From Haemophilus haemolyticus_L (GTDB taxonomy: Bacteria; Pseudomonadota; Gammaproteobacteria; Enterobacterales; Pasteurellaceae): a stretch of 64,000 nucleotides of DNA. The stretch's first letter is position 1; the number at the start of each line of letters is the position of its first letter. Made by a program: the position numbers and the translations under genes. Of this stretch, positions 1-9,304 are shown in pieces. Below the pieces are notes generated by a model. The model was not told the origin of the DNA. It was given only the letters and a program-made list of their open reading frames with translations, and did no database searches. The DNA lies in assembly GCF_003490595.1 (NCBI RefSeq), contig NZ_QQGY01000007.1, positions 1-64,000 on the forward strand. Reading direction: 5' to 3'.

Positions 1-153
1 TTGTAAAAACGCGCAGCTTCTCTAATACTCATTTTTCGATTCAGAATAGGTTGGAGAGCCTGTAATTTAAATTCGATTGTGTAGTGTTTACCCATAAAAA
101 AATCTGCACCTCAATTGTTGGTTTGTTGAGTCCAACTTTTGGGGTGCAGATCA
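1..153 (-). mobile_element. IS3-like element, left end and 5' part of orfA (runs off the window)
   Basis: Reading leftwards, 153-130 is a terminal inverted repeat beginning TGATCTGCACCCCAAA. It is followed by a short leader and an ATG at 95 that opens a frame running off the window edge (31 codons visible). The peptide begins MGKHYTIEFKLQAL and contains SIREAARFY, which looks like the first helix-turn-helix of an IS3-family OrfA. The same end sequence recurs at 40877-41202 and, degraded, near 10956-11019. Whether the element is intact cannot be judged because the rest lies outside. Confidence 0.7.
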
Positions 154-263
154 ATTTCACCGCACTTTTCTTTTATCTTGCTTTATCTTTTGCTTTATTT
201 TTGCGAAGATGCTCAAAATATGATACTTTTTCGCCGTCAATAAGACATCAAACACAAATCAAT

Positions 264-1163
264 ATGAACGACGAACAGCAAAATTTAAACCAATCTGAAA
301 ATACGAAAAAACCTTTTTTCCAATCTTTATTTGGTCGCTTTTTTCAAGGTGAACTAAAAAATCGTGAAGAACTTGTGGAAGTGATTCGCGATTCAGAACA
401 AAACGATTTAATTGATCAAAATACGCGTGAAATGATTGAAGGTGTGATGGAAATAGCGGAGCTTCGTGTTCGCGATATTATGATTCCTCGTTCACAAATT
501 ATTTTTATTGAAGATCAACAAGATTTAAATACTTGTTTAAATACAATTATTGAATCCGCTCATTCTCGTTTTCCTGTAATTGCTGATGCGGATGATCGCG
601 ATAATATCGTGGGTATTTTGCATGCGAAAGATTTATTGAAATTTTTACGTGAAGATGCCGAAGAGTTTGATTTATCTTCATTATTGCGCCCTGTCGTGAT
701 TGTGCCAGAAAGCAAAAGAGTGGATCGTATGTTGAAAGATTTCCGCTCAGAGCGTTTCCATATGGCTATTGTGGTGGACGAATTTGGTGCGGTATCAGGT
801 CTTGTTACCATTGAAGATATTTTGGAACAAATTGTTGGCGATATTGAAGATGAGTTTGATGAAGAAGAAGTTGCGGATATTCGTCAGCTTTCTCGTCATA
901 CTTATGCTGTGCGTGCGCTCACCGATATTGATGATTTCAATGCGCAATTTAATACAGATTTTGATGATGAAGAAGTCGATACCATTGGTGGTCTGATTAT
1001 GCAAACTTTTGGTTATTTACCAAAACGTGGTGAAGAAATTACGTTGAAAAATCTTCAATTTAAAGTCACCTCGGCAGATAGTCGCCGATTGATTCAACTT
1101 CGTGTGACTGTTCCAGATGAACATTTGGCAGAAATGGATGATATGGAAGAAAAAGCCGAATAG
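264..1163 (+). CDS. corC: CorC/HlyC-family transporter-associated CBS-domain protein
   Basis: A 299-residue cytoplasmic protein with the CorC layout. An acidic N-terminus is followed by the segment ELRVRDIMIPRSQ, which opens a pair of CBS domains (roughly residues 70-190). A C-terminal CorC_HlyC domain (about 205-290) follows. The family is linked to magnesium/cobalt efflux, and CBS pairs usually bind adenine nucleotides. The frame is open 60 codons further upstream into the IS relic, but MNDEQQ at 264 fits the family start and length. As in many gamma-proteobacteria it sits just before lnt, here separated by a hairpin terminator. Confidence 0.9.
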   Translation: MNDEQQNLNQSENTKKPFFQSLFGRFFQGELKNREELVEVIRDSEQNDLIDQNTREMIEGVMEIAELRVRDIMIPRSQIIFIEDQQDLNTCLNTIIESAHSRFPVIADADDRDNIVGILHAKDLLKFLREDAEEFDLSSLLRPVVIVPESKRVDRMLKDFRSERFHMAIVVDEFGAVSGLVTIEDILEQIVGDIEDEFDEEEVADIRQLSRHTYAVRALTDIDDFNAQFNTDFDDEEVDTIGGLIMQTFGYLPKRGEEITLKNLQFKVTSADSRRLIQLRVTVPDEHLAEMDDMEEKAE

Positions 1164-1184
1164 CATTTATCATCCTCAATGATG

Positions 1185-1212
1185 GCGCGCGTTTTCTAAC
1201 GCGTGCTTTTTA
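1185..1212 (+). terminator. Terminator after corC
   Basis: A GC-rich hairpin, arms GCGCGCGTT (1185-1193) and AACGCGTGC (1198-1206), pairs with one mismatch and is followed by a T-rich run. It ends corC transcription before lnt. Confidence 0.7.
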
Positions 1213-1263
1213 TTTACTTGAAATGGGATTTTAAATTCCAACACAAAAGATGCTCGTAAGGGC

Positions 1264-2823
1264 GTGCAAAATATAATTGAATTTATGAATAAATATTTTA
1301 CTTATCTTATTGCGATTATATCTGGTTTAGTCGGTGTTTTTGCCTTTTCACCATTTGATTATTGGCCTTTAGCCTATGTTTCTTTACTCGGTTTACTGTA
1401 TGTCGCTAAAAATCCTAAAAAATCCACCGCACTTTTAGCGACGTTTTTGTGGTCGCTGGGATTTTTCTGCTTTGGGGTGAGTTGGCTTAATGTCAGTATT
1501 CACCAATTTGGTGGTGCGTCTTTAGGTGTGAGTTATTTCCTTGTCGGTTTACTTGCGGCTTATCTTGCACTATACCCGATGCTCTTTACCTATTTGGTTC
1601 AGCGTTTCCAAGTTCAAAGTGCGGTCATTTTTGCCGTGATTTGGACATTGACAGAATTTTTACGTGGTTGGATTTTTACCGGTTTTCCTTGGCTTCAGTT
1701 TGGTTATACACAAATTGACAGCCCATTTTATGGCATCGCCTCGATTTTTGGGGTAACAGGATTGACGTTCTTTACCGTTTGGGCAAGTGCGGTAATTTTT
1801 AATTTTGTTTTATCTTTGTTTAAAACGAAAAATCTTAAATTAGTCTTGGCGAATGTTTTGCTATTGATCATCGTGGGAGGATTAAGTGCTTATTCATCCC
1901 GAATTCACTTTGTAAAAGCTGTTGAAGATAAGGCAATTTCAGTCACGCTTGCTCAAGGAAATATTGAACAAAATCTCAAATGGGATCCTGCTTATTTCTA
2001 TTCTACTTTGGAGATTTATCAAAAATTAATCGCAGACAATCTTGGTAAAACCGATTTAATTATTTTGCCTGAGTCAGCATTGCCAACTCTTGAAAATGCG
2101 ATTACGCCATTTTTTGAAGAATTAGATCGAGTTGCTAAAGAAACGAAAACGGAGATAATGGTTGGAACCGTATTCCAAGATACGAAATCTGGTAAGTTGC
2201 TTAATTCTATTATGGCTGCTGGAAACCCAGACTTTCCTTATCAGCCAGATACGCCAAATCGTTATAGTAAGCATCATCTCGTGCCTTTCGGTGAATATGT
2301 TCCGTTAGAAAGTATTTTACGACCACTTAATTCTGTGTTTAATTTGCCAATGTCTGCATTTCAAAGTGGGGAGGCAATTCAGCCATCTTTAATGGCAAAA
2401 AAACGCACTTTTTCGCCAGCAATTTGCTATGAGATTATTTTCGGTGAACAAGTGCGGCAAAATTTGAAACAAGATACGGATTATTTGCTCACAATTTCTA
2501 ATGATGCCTGGTTTGGTGATTCGATTGGGCCTTGGCAACATTTACAGATGGCAAGAATGCGCGCTTTAGAATTGGGTAAACCGCTTATTCGTGCAACGAA
2601 TACGGGGATTTCAGTCTTTGTTGATGCACAAGGTAAGGTGTTAGCGCAGGCACCGCAGTTCATTGAAACAACGTTGACGCATAAAATTGCACCTGCGGAA
2701 GGTAAAACCCCTTATTCTGCGTTGGGAAATATGCCTTTATATGCTTTATCATTGTTGTTTTTAGGATTACACGGCATGATGGCGTTTGTTCGTCGTAAGA
2801 TGAACCTTTCACAAAAACGCTAG
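1264..2823 (+). CDS. lnt: Apolipoprotein N-acyltransferase
   Basis: An inner-membrane enzyme that adds the third acyl chain to the N-terminal cysteine of lipoproteins, the last step after Lgt and LspA (lspA is at 63.1-63.6 kb). The first ~210 residues are a run of membrane helices; the rest is a periplasmic nitrilase-like domain. The Glu-Lys-Cys site can be recognised from ILPESALP and SPAICYEIIF. The listed start is GTG at 1264 (519 aa). ATG at 1285 (512 aa) is an alternative, and neither has an ideal ribosome binding site. Confidence 0.93.
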   Translation: MQNIIEFMNKYFTYLIAIISGLVGVFAFSPFDYWPLAYVSLLGLLYVAKNPKKSTALLATFLWSLGFFCFGVSWLNVSIHQFGGASLGVSYFLVGLLAAYLALYPMLFTYLVQRFQVQSAVIFAVIWTLTEFLRGWIFTGFPWLQFGYTQIDSPFYGIASIFGVTGLTFFTVWASAVIFNFVLSLFKTKNLKLVLANVLLLIIVGGLSAYSSRIHFVKAVEDKAISVTLAQGNIEQNLKWDPAYFYSTLEIYQKLIADNLGKTDLIILPESALPTLENAITPFFEELDRVAKETKTEIMVGTVFQDTKSGKLLNSIMAAGNPDFPYQPDTPNRYSKHHLVPFGEYVPLESILRPLNSVFNLPMSAFQSGEAIQPSLMAKKRTFSPAICYEIIFGEQVRQNLKQDTDYLLTISNDAWFGDSIGPWQHLQMARMRALELGKPLIRATNTGISVFVDAQGKVLAQAPQFIETTLTHKIAPAEGKTPYSALGNMPLYALSLLFLGLHGMMAFVRRKMNLSQKR

Positions 2824-2862
2824 TCAAAACGACCGCACTTTTTATTTATAAACGAGATTTTA

Positions 2863-3657
2863 ATGAATCAAAATCTAATTGAAGTTAAGAATCTCACCTT
2901 TAAACGTGGTGATCGCGTGATTTACGATAACCTGAATTTGCAAGTAAAAAAGGGAAAAATCACAGCGATCATGGGGCCGTCTGGGATTGGTAAAACCACC
3001 TTACTTAAATTGATAGGTGGGCAACTAATGCCAGAGCAAGGTGAAATTTTGTTTGATGGGCAAGATATTTGTCGTCTATCTAATCGTGAACTGTACGAAG
3101 TACGCAAGCGGATGGGGATGTTATTCCAATCTGGTGCGCTTTTTACGGATATTTCTACTTTTGATAATGTCGCCTTTCCAATTCGTGAACATACGCATTT
3201 GCCTGAAAGTTTAATTCGTCAAATTGTGTTGATGAAATTGGAAGCAGTTGGATTGCGAGGAGCAGCCACATTAATGCCTTCAGAACTTTCTGGTGGTATG
3301 GCTCGTCGAGCTGCATTAGCACGCGCTATTGCGCTTGACCCTGATTTAATTATGTTTGATGAGCCATTTACTGGGCAAGATCCGATCAGTATGGGCGTAA
3401 TTTTGAGCCTGATAAAACGATTAAATGAAGCGTTAAATTTGACTTCTATCGTGGTATCTCACGATGTGGAGGAAGTATTGAGTATTGCAGATTATGCCTA
3501 TATTATTGCAGACCAAAAAGTCATCACAGAAGGAACATCTGAGCAGCTTTTACAAAGCCAAGATCCGCGAGTGGTGCAATTCTTAAAAGGTGAATCTGAT
3601 GGTCCTGTGCGCTTTAAGTACCCAGCGCAAGATTATGTGAAGGAATTATTTGAATGA
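2863..3657 (+). CDS. mlaF: Phospholipid ABC transporter ATP-binding protein MlaF
   Basis: The ATPase of the Mla system, which moves phospholipids between the inner and outer membrane to keep outer-membrane asymmetry. Walker A GPSGIGKT lies at residues 38-45, the signature is LSGGMARR, and Walker B LIMFDEP follows. Length 264 aa is normal. It is the first gene of mlaFEDCB, and its end overlaps mlaE by 4 nt, so the two are translationally coupled. Confidence 0.96.
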   Translation: MNQNLIEVKNLTFKRGDRVIYDNLNLQVKKGKITAIMGPSGIGKTTLLKLIGGQLMPEQGEILFDGQDICRLSNRELYEVRKRMGMLFQSGALFTDISTFDNVAFPIREHTHLPESLIRQIVLMKLEAVGLRGAATLMPSELSGGMARRAALARAIALDPDLIMFDEPFTGQDPISMGVILSLIKRLNEALNLTSIVVSHDVEEVLSIADYAYIIADQKVITEGTSEQLLQSQDPRVVQFLKGESDGPVRFKYPAQDYVKELFE

Positions 3658-4439
3658 TCGTCAATTTTATTTCTGCTTTAGGAAAACAGGTGATTGACTT
3701 TTTCCATGCATTGGGGCGAGCAGGCTTTATGTTATTTGGCGCATTGATTGGTAAGCCACAAATTCGCAAGCATTTTCCTTTGCTTGTGAAGCAAATGCAT
3801 GTTTTAGGTGTCCAATCGTTACTCATTATTTTGTTGTCCGGTTTATTTATTGGAATGGTATTAGGACTACAAGGTTATGTCGTATTAGTCGATTTTTCTG
3901 CTGAAACAAGTTTGGGGCAGCTTGTAGCACTTTCTCTTTTACGAGAATTAGGGCCTGTTGTTACCGCACTTTTGTTTGCTGGTCGAGCAGGTTCTGCATT
4001 GACGGCTGAAATAGGCTTAATGAAAGCCACTGAACAACTTTCTAGTCTTGAAATGATGGCTGTTGATCCTTTACGTCGCGTGATTGCACCACGTTTTTGG
4101 GCAGGTGTCATTTCTATGCCAGTTTTATCAATCTTGTTTATTGCAATTGGTATTTGGGGCGGTTCTTTAGTTGGTGTGGATTGGAAAGGTGTTGATTCGG
4201 GTAGCTTTTGGTCTGTTATGCAAAATTCTGTGAGTTGGAGCTATGATATTTTAAATGGCTTTATTAAAGCGGTTTTCTTTGCTGTAGCCGTAACTTGGAT
4301 TGCGCTGTTCAATGGTTATGATTGTATGCCAACATCAGAAGGTATCAGCCAAGCTACAACACGAACAGTTGTGCATGCATCACTCGTTGTTCTAGGATTA
4401 GATTTTATTTTGACAGCTATTATGTTTGGAGCAGGTTAA
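3654..4439 (+). CDS. mlaE: Phospholipid ABC transporter permease MlaE
   Basis: The inner-membrane permease of the Mla complex, 261 aa, hydrophobic, with the MlaE family core (LLRELGPVVTALLFAGRAGS and EIGLMKATEQ). It pairs with MlaF and with the hexameric MlaD. ATG overlaps the mlaF stop. The end lies 11 nt before mlaD, in one operon. Confidence 0.96.
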   Translation: MIVNFISALGKQVIDFFHALGRAGFMLFGALIGKPQIRKHFPLLVKQMHVLGVQSLLIILLSGLFIGMVLGLQGYVVLVDFSAETSLGQLVALSLLRELGPVVTALLFAGRAGSALTAEIGLMKATEQLSSLEMMAVDPLRRVIAPRFWAGVISMPVLSILFIAIGIWGGSLVGVDWKGVDSGSFWSVMQNSVSWSYDILNGFIKAVFFAVAVTWIALFNGYDCMPTSEGISQATTRTVVHASLVVLGLDFILTAIMFGAG

Positions 4440-4450
4440 GGATTTTTTTT

Positions 4451-4957
4451 ATGAGACAAACAATTAAATATGAATTTTGGGTCGGGTTATTTTTATTACT
4501 TGGTATTGGCGCCTTAGTTTTTTTAGGTTTACGCGTAGCCAACGTACAAGGTTTTGGTGAGACGAAATCTTATACTGTGACGGCAACTTTTGATAATATT
4601 GGTGGACTTAAAGTACGTGCACCATTAAAAGTTGGCGGAGTGGTTATTGGGCGTGTGAGCGATATCACGCTTGATGAAAAAAGCTATTTACCAAAAGTCA
4701 GTATTGCAATTAACCAGGAATATAATGAAATCCCAGAAAACAGTTCTTTATCAATTAAGACATCGGGCTTATTAGGTGAGCAATATATTGCATTGACAAT
4801 GGGATTTGATGATGGTGAATCGGCTATGCTTAAAGAGGGTAGCCAAATTCAAGATACAAAATCTGCTATGGTGTTGGAGGATTTAATCGGCCAATTCCTT
4901 TACGGCGATAAAAAATCTGATGGTAACAGTGAAAAGACTGAGCCTACAGTACAATAA
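4451..4957 (+). CDS. mlaD: Phospholipid-binding MCE-domain protein MlaD
   Basis: A periplasmic substrate-binding subunit anchored by one N-terminal helix (about residues 6-26), followed by an MCE domain (TATFDNIGGLKVRAPLKVGG, then VVIGRVSDI). It forms the hexameric ring on MlaFE. The frame is open 129 nt further upstream inside mlaE, but ATG at 4451 with MRQTIKYEFWVGLF is the family start. Length 168 aa is normal. Confidence 0.95.
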   Translation: MRQTIKYEFWVGLFLLLGIGALVFLGLRVANVQGFGETKSYTVTATFDNIGGLKVRAPLKVGGVVIGRVSDITLDEKSYLPKVSIAINQEYNEIPENSSLSIKTSGLLGEQYIALTMGFDDGESAMLKEGSQIQDTKSAMVLEDLIGQFLYGDKKSDGNSEKTEPTVQ

Positions 4958-4982
4958 CAACTAACATTTATTTAGGAGATTT

Positions 4983-5630
4983 ATGATGAAATTTTTCCAA
5001 GTGAAAAAATGGTTTGCAATTTTAACCTTAGTATTTACCGCACTTTTTACTGCAGGTACAGCTATGGCTGAAACAAGCCCTTATGTATTAATGCAACAAG
5101 CGTCAGATAAATTGTTTTCTGATATTCAGGCAAATCAAAGCCAGATTAAAAAGAATCCAAATTATTTACGTACTATCGTTCGTAATGATTTGCTGCCTTA
5201 TGTTCAAGTCAATTATGCAGGTTCTTTGGTGCTAGGTTCTCATTTCAAATCTACTACACCTGAACAACGTGAAAAATTCTTTAAAGCTTTTGGTGATTTT
5301 ATTGAACAAGCTTACGCACAAGTATTAACGGCATATTCAAATCAACAAATTCAAATCGAGCCAGAAAAAGCATTAGGCGATAAAAACTTAGTAAATATTC
5401 GTGTGAATATCATTCAAGTTAACGGAGCTGCACCAATTAAATTAGATTTTAAATGGCGTAAAAATAGTAAAACTGGTGAATGGCAAGCTTATGACATGGT
5501 TGCTGAGGGTGTGAGCATGGTTGTAACAAAACAACAAGAATGGAGTGGTATCTTACGTCAACATGGCATTGATGCATTAACTGCACAAGTACAAAAATCA
5601 GCCGCCCAACCTGTAACATTAAGCAAATAA
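4983..5630 (+). CDS. mlaC: Periplasmic phospholipid shuttle MlaC
   Basis: A soluble periplasmic lipid carrier between the outer-membrane MlaA complex and MlaFEDB. It has an N-terminal signal peptide ending ..FTAGTAMA|ETSP and a Tgt2/MlaC domain (residues ~35-200). An uptake sequence (ACCGCACTTTTT, 5037-5048) lies inside the signal-peptide coding region and encodes TALF. A good Shine-Dalgarno (TAGGAG) precedes; tandem ATGs at 4983/4986 make the exact start ambiguous by one residue. Confidence 0.95.
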   Translation: MMKFFQVKKWFAILTLVFTALFTAGTAMAETSPYVLMQQASDKLFSDIQANQSQIKKNPNYLRTIVRNDLLPYVQVNYAGSLVLGSHFKSTTPEQREKFFKAFGDFIEQAYAQVLTAYSNQQIQIEPEKALGDKNLVNIRVNIIQVNGAAPIKLDFKWRKNSKTGEWQAYDMVAEGVSMVVTKQQEWSGILRQHGIDALTAQVQKSAAQPVTLSK

Positions 5631-5640
5631 TCTTGTTGCC

Positions 5641-5967
5641 ATGTTAAATTGGGATTTAAAGAAAAATGATGATAAGATAGCGCTCCTTTTGTCAGGGGAG
5701 CTATCTCGCAACACGTTGTTGCCTATGTGGCAGCAACGTGATGTTTTTTTATCAGCTAACGCGCTTGAAAAAACGGTTATTGAATGGGATTTGTCTGGTA
5801 TTCAACATATTGATTCAGCCGGTTTTGCAGCTCTTTGTGATTTTTTACGAGAGTGCCAAAAGCTTAAAAAAACAGTGCGATTAGTTTATCCACCAAAACA
5901 ATTATTAATCCTTGCAGATCTTGTTGGTTTGTCTGATTGGATCGCAAATTTTACAGATCTTAATTAA
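5641..5967 (+). CDS. mlaB: Mla complex STAS-domain subunit MlaB
   Basis: A small (108 aa) cytoplasmic STAS-domain protein that binds MlaF and supports complex assembly and ATPase activity. The core strand/turn IEWDLSGIQHIDSAGFAALC carries the conserved Ser of the STAS fold. It follows mlaC by 10 nt and precedes ibaG by 11 nt. Confidence 0.92.
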   Translation: MLNWDLKKNDDKIALLLSGELSRNTLLPMWQQRDVFLSANALEKTVIEWDLSGIQHIDSAGFAALCDFLRECQKLKKTVRLVYPPKQLLILADLVGLSDWIANFTDLN

Positions 5968-5978
5968 ACGGAAATCTG

Positions 5979-6236
5979 ATGGAACTTCAAGAAATTGAAC
6001 GAATTTTAAAAGAAGCGCTAAACGTAGAAGAGGTTTATGCTCAAGGTGAAAACGCGCATTTTGGCGTGATTGTCGTGAGTGATGAAATTGCCGCACTTTC
6101 TCGCGTAAAACAACAACAAACAATTTATGCTCCGTTAATGGCTTATTTTACTACTGGCGAAATTCACGCGTTAACAATTAAAACTTACACCACTGAAAAG
6201 TGGAAACGTGATCGTGCATTAAACCAACTTAATTAA
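5979..6236 (+). CDS. ibaG: BolA-family protein IbaG
   Basis: An 85-residue BolA-like protein (ELQEIERILKEALNVEEVYA at the N-terminus, GEIHALTIKTY near the end). IbaG/YrbA partners monothiol glutaredoxins in Fe-S handling and is linked to acid stress in E. coli. Its place between mlaB and murA matches the enterobacterial order. Confidence 0.92.
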   Translation: MELQEIERILKEALNVEEVYAQGENAHFGVIVVSDEIAALSRVKQQQTIYAPLMAYFTTGEIHALTIKTYTTEKWKRDRALNQLN

Positions 6237-6246
6237 GGATTCAAAA

Positions 6247-7521
6247 ATGGAAAAATTTCGTGTTTATGGGCAATCTCGTTTAAGTGGAACCGTGAATATT
6301 TCAGGTGCAAAAAATGCCGCACTTCCAATTCTTTTTGCCGCTATTTTGGCAACAGAACCCGTTAAACTCACGAACGTTCCTGCTCTTAAAGATATTGAAA
6401 CCACTTTGAAAATTTTACGTAAATTGGGTGTGGTAGTAGATCGTGATGAAACTGGCGCAGTTTTATTAGATGCATCGAATATCGATCATTTCACTGCGCC
6501 TTATGAATTGGTTAAAACCATGCGCGCTTCGATTTGGGCATTGGCGCCTTTAGTTGCTCGTTTTCATCAAGGGCAAGTATCTTTACCTGGTGGTTGCTCT
6601 ATCGGTGCTCGTCCAGTTGATCTCCATATTAGCGGTTTAGAAAAATTAGGCGCAGACATCGTTCTTGAAGAAGGATATGTAAAAGCACAAGTATTAGATC
6701 GTCTAGTGGGAACTCGCATTGTAATGGAAAAAGTGAGCGTAGGTGCAACTTTATCTATTATGATGGCAGCAACGCTTGCGAAAGGAACCACCGTAATTGA
6801 AAACGCGGCTCGTGAGCCTGAAATTGTAGATACCGCTGACTTTCTCAATAAAATGGGTGCGAAAATATCTGGTGCAGGTTCTGATCACATTACGATTGAA
6901 GGTGTTGAATATTTAACTGGTTGTGAGCATAGTGTCGTGCCAGATCGTATTGAAACAGGTACATTCTTAATTGCCGCAGCAATTTCAGGCGGTCGTGTTG
7001 TTTGTCAAAATACTAAGGCTGATACTTTAGATGCAGTGATCGATAAACTTCGTGAAGCTGGCGCTCAAGTTGATGTTACAGAGAATAGTATCACTTTAGA
7101 TATGCTTGGAAATCGCCCTAAAGCAGTGAATATTCGTACTGCGCCACATCCGGGTTTCCCTACTGATATGCAGGCTCAATTCACCTTATTAAATATGATA
7201 GCAGAGGGCACGAGTATTATTACCGAAACGATTTTTGAAAATCGTTTTATGCATATTCCTGAATTAATTCGCATGGGTGGGAAAGCTGAAATTGAAGGGA
7301 ATACTGCGGTATGTCATGGTGTTGAGCAGTTATCTGGTGCAGAAGTGATGGCGACAGATTTACGCGCATCAATTAGTTTGGTTCTTGCAGGTTGTATTGC
7401 AACAGGTGAAACCATAGTAGATCGTATTTATCATATCGATCGTGGTTATGAACATATCGAAGATAAATTACATGCCCTAGGTGCGAAAATTGAACGTTTT
7501 TCTGGAAGTGATGAAGCGTAA
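6247..7521 (+). CDS. murA: UDP-N-acetylglucosamine 1-carboxyvinyltransferase
   Basis: The first committed step of peptidoglycan synthesis: transfer of enolpyruvate from PEP to UDP-GlcNAc, in the cytoplasm. It is 424 aa with two EPSP-synthase-like domains. The catalytic loop GGCSIGARPVDLH places the fosfomycin-target cysteine at residue 117. It is the last gene of the mla operon, 10 nt after ibaG, and is followed by a terminator. Confidence 0.97.
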   Translation: MEKFRVYGQSRLSGTVNISGAKNAALPILFAAILATEPVKLTNVPALKDIETTLKILRKLGVVVDRDETGAVLLDASNIDHFTAPYELVKTMRASIWALAPLVARFHQGQVSLPGGCSIGARPVDLHISGLEKLGADIVLEEGYVKAQVLDRLVGTRIVMEKVSVGATLSIMMAATLAKGTTVIENAAREPEIVDTADFLNKMGAKISGAGSDHITIEGVEYLTGCEHSVVPDRIETGTFLIAAAISGGRVVCQNTKADTLDAVIDKLREAGAQVDVTENSITLDMLGNRPKAVNIRTAPHPGFPTDMQAQFTLLNMIAEGTSIITETIFENRFMHIPELIRMGGKAEIEGNTAVCHGVEQLSGAEVMATDLRASISLVLAGCIATGETIVDRIYHIDRGYEHIEDKLHALGAKIERFSGSDEA

Positions 7522-7582
7522 TTAGGTACGCTACTTTTCTATTAGACATTACAAGTTTATTTATAATCTTAAATTTCTACTA

Positions 7583-7610
7583 ATGCCTTTCTTTAGAAAG
7601 GCATTTTTTT
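7583..7610 (+). terminator. Terminator after murA
   Basis: Perfect 9-bp stem ATGCCTTTC/GAAAGGCAT with a TTTA loop and a T run. The rest of the 300-base gap (7522-7821) is AT-rich leader of the next operon, with no other structure I could support. Confidence 0.85.
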
Positions 7611-7821
7611 ACTGAAATTTTATAAGAGTAGGTTGAGCACATTGTTTAGAAACCTGTTTTTCTACAAGAAAGTGCAGTAGATTATTTTCTTATTTTGATA
7701 GTAATCTGTTATATCGCTTTTTTATAACTAAAATTCATAAACTATGAATAAATAATCTTGTTTTTTCATAAATTTGCTTTTTATAATCACGCTTAGACAA
7801 ACACAACACAAGGAATAAAAA

Positions 7822-8595
7822 ATGAAAAAATTATTTTTTACAACCGCACTTTTAAGTGCTGGTATTGCTTTCTCTGCATTTTCTCACGCTGGTGAAATTG
7901 CTGACCGCGTTGAAAAAACTAAAACTTTATTAGTGGGAACGGAGGGAACTTATGCTCCATTTACTTTCCATGGTAAAGACGGAAAATTGACAGGTTTTGA
8001 TGTAGAAATCATTGAGAAAGTGGCAGAAAAATTAGGTTTGAAAATTGAATTTAAAGAAACCGCTTGGGATGGAATGTATGCAGGTTTGAATGCGAAACGA
8101 TTTGATGTTATTGCAAACCAAACGAATCCAAGCCCAGAGCGCTTAAAAAAATATGATTATTCTGCGCCTTATAATTATTCTGCTGGCGTTATTGTGACGA
8201 AAGAAAATAATAACAGCATTAAGACTTTCTCTGATTTAAAAGGCAAAAAATCAGCTCAATCAGCAACGAGTAACTGGAGCAAAGACGCTCGTGATAATGG
8301 TGCGATTATTGTGACAGTAGATAGCCTTGCGCAAAATCTTGAAGCAGTCAAACAAGAACGCGTTGATGCAACAGTGAATGATAAATTAGCGGTGCTTGAT
8401 TATTTCAAAAAACAACCAAATGCAGGTTTAAAAATTGCCGTTGAGAGCGATAAGAAAATTCCAACAGGTTTTGCATTTTTGAAAGGTGAAGAAGAACTCA
8501 TTGCAAAAGTGAATAAAGCACTAGATGAACTACGCCAAGATGGTACATTAAAACAACTTTCAATTAAATGGTTTGGTGATGACATTACTCAATAA
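7822..8595 (+). CDS. Polar amino-acid ABC transporter, periplasmic binding protein (cystine-like)
   Basis: A 257-residue SBP_bac_3 family protein with a signal peptide ending ..FSHA|GEIAD. Family motifs are GTEGTYAPFTFHGKDGKLTG and FDVEIIEKVA; the sequence is closest in feel to the FliY/TcyJ cystine-binding group. An uptake sequence in the signal region encodes TALL. The downstream permease and ATPase genes overlap or abut, so this is one transporter operon. The exact ligand is inferred. Confidence 0.85.
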   Translation: MKKLFFTTALLSAGIAFSAFSHAGEIADRVEKTKTLLVGTEGTYAPFTFHGKDGKLTGFDVEIIEKVAEKLGLKIEFKETAWDGMYAGLNAKRFDVIANQTNPSPERLKKYDYSAPYNYSAGVIVTKENNNSIKTFSDLKGKKSAQSATSNWSKDARDNGAIIVTVDSLAQNLEAVKQERVDATVNDKLAVLDYFKKQPNAGLKIAVESDKKIPTGFAFLKGEEELIAKVNKALDELRQDGTLKQLSIKWFGDDITQ

Positions 8596-9295
8596 TTTGT
8601 TAGCGAGTCTTCCATTTATGAGTGCAGAACGAGCTGATTATGTAATCAGCTCGTTTTGGCCTATGTTGGAAGGCGCAATTTTATATACGATTCCCTTAGC
8701 CGTTATTTCCTTTTTTTGTGGCTTATTTATTGCGGTGATTGTTGCCGTAATTTGTACGCTTCCACATCCAAATTTTATGACTAAACTTTTGCAAAGTATT
8801 TGTCGTGCTTATATTTCTATTATTCGTGGTACGCCAATGCTTGTGCAGATTTTTATTATTTTCTATGGATTGCCTGAAGTCGGCATTAAACTCGAGCCCT
8901 TCCCAACTGCAATTATTGCCTTCTCAGTCAATATCGGTGCTTATGCTGCAGAAACTGTGCGTGCATCAATTATTGCCATCCCAAAAGGGCAGTGGGAGGC
9001 TTCTTATGCTATCGGAATGAATTATCAACAGGCATTTATTCGTACGATTATGCCACAGGCATTACGCATTTCCGTGCCATCGCTTTCTAACACTTTTATT
9101 AGTACGGTGAAAGATACCTCTTTGGCTTCCTTAGTATGGATTGCAGAACTCTTTCGTGTCGCACAAAATATTACAGCTGAGAATTATGAGTTTATTTTGA
9201 TTTATAGTGAGGCTGCATTGATTTATTGGGTTTTCTGCCTTGTGTTATCTATTGGTCAAATGCGTTTAGAAAAACGCCTTTCTCGTCACTTGTAA
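8579..9295 (+). CDS. Polar amino-acid ABC transporter, permease
   Basis: A 238-residue HisM-type inner-membrane permease. The EAA-like loop IPKGQWEASYAIGMN and IRGTPMLVQIFIIFYGLPE are typical. ATG at 8579 overlaps the binding-protein stop by 17 nt; in-frame TTG (8573) and GTG (8576) are weaker options. It probably dimerises and is driven by the next gene. Confidence 0.87.
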   Translation: MTLLNNLLASLPFMSAERADYVISSFWPMLEGAILYTIPLAVISFFCGLFIAVIVAVICTLPHPNFMTKLLQSICRAYISIIRGTPMLVQIFIIFYGLPEVGIKLEPFPTAIIAFSVNIGAYAAETVRASIIAIPKGQWEASYAIGMNYQQAFIRTIMPQALRISVPSLSNTFISTVKDTSLASLVWIAELFRVAQNITAENYEFILIYSEAALIYWVFCLVLSIGQMRLEKRLSRHL

Positions 9296-9304
9296 GGATT
9301 GTCT

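Noticed and set aside
84..263. N-terminal 60-residue extension of corC into the IS relic
   Set aside because: The extension is out of keeping with the family and would start inside the IS end; ATG 264 gives the normal 299 residues.
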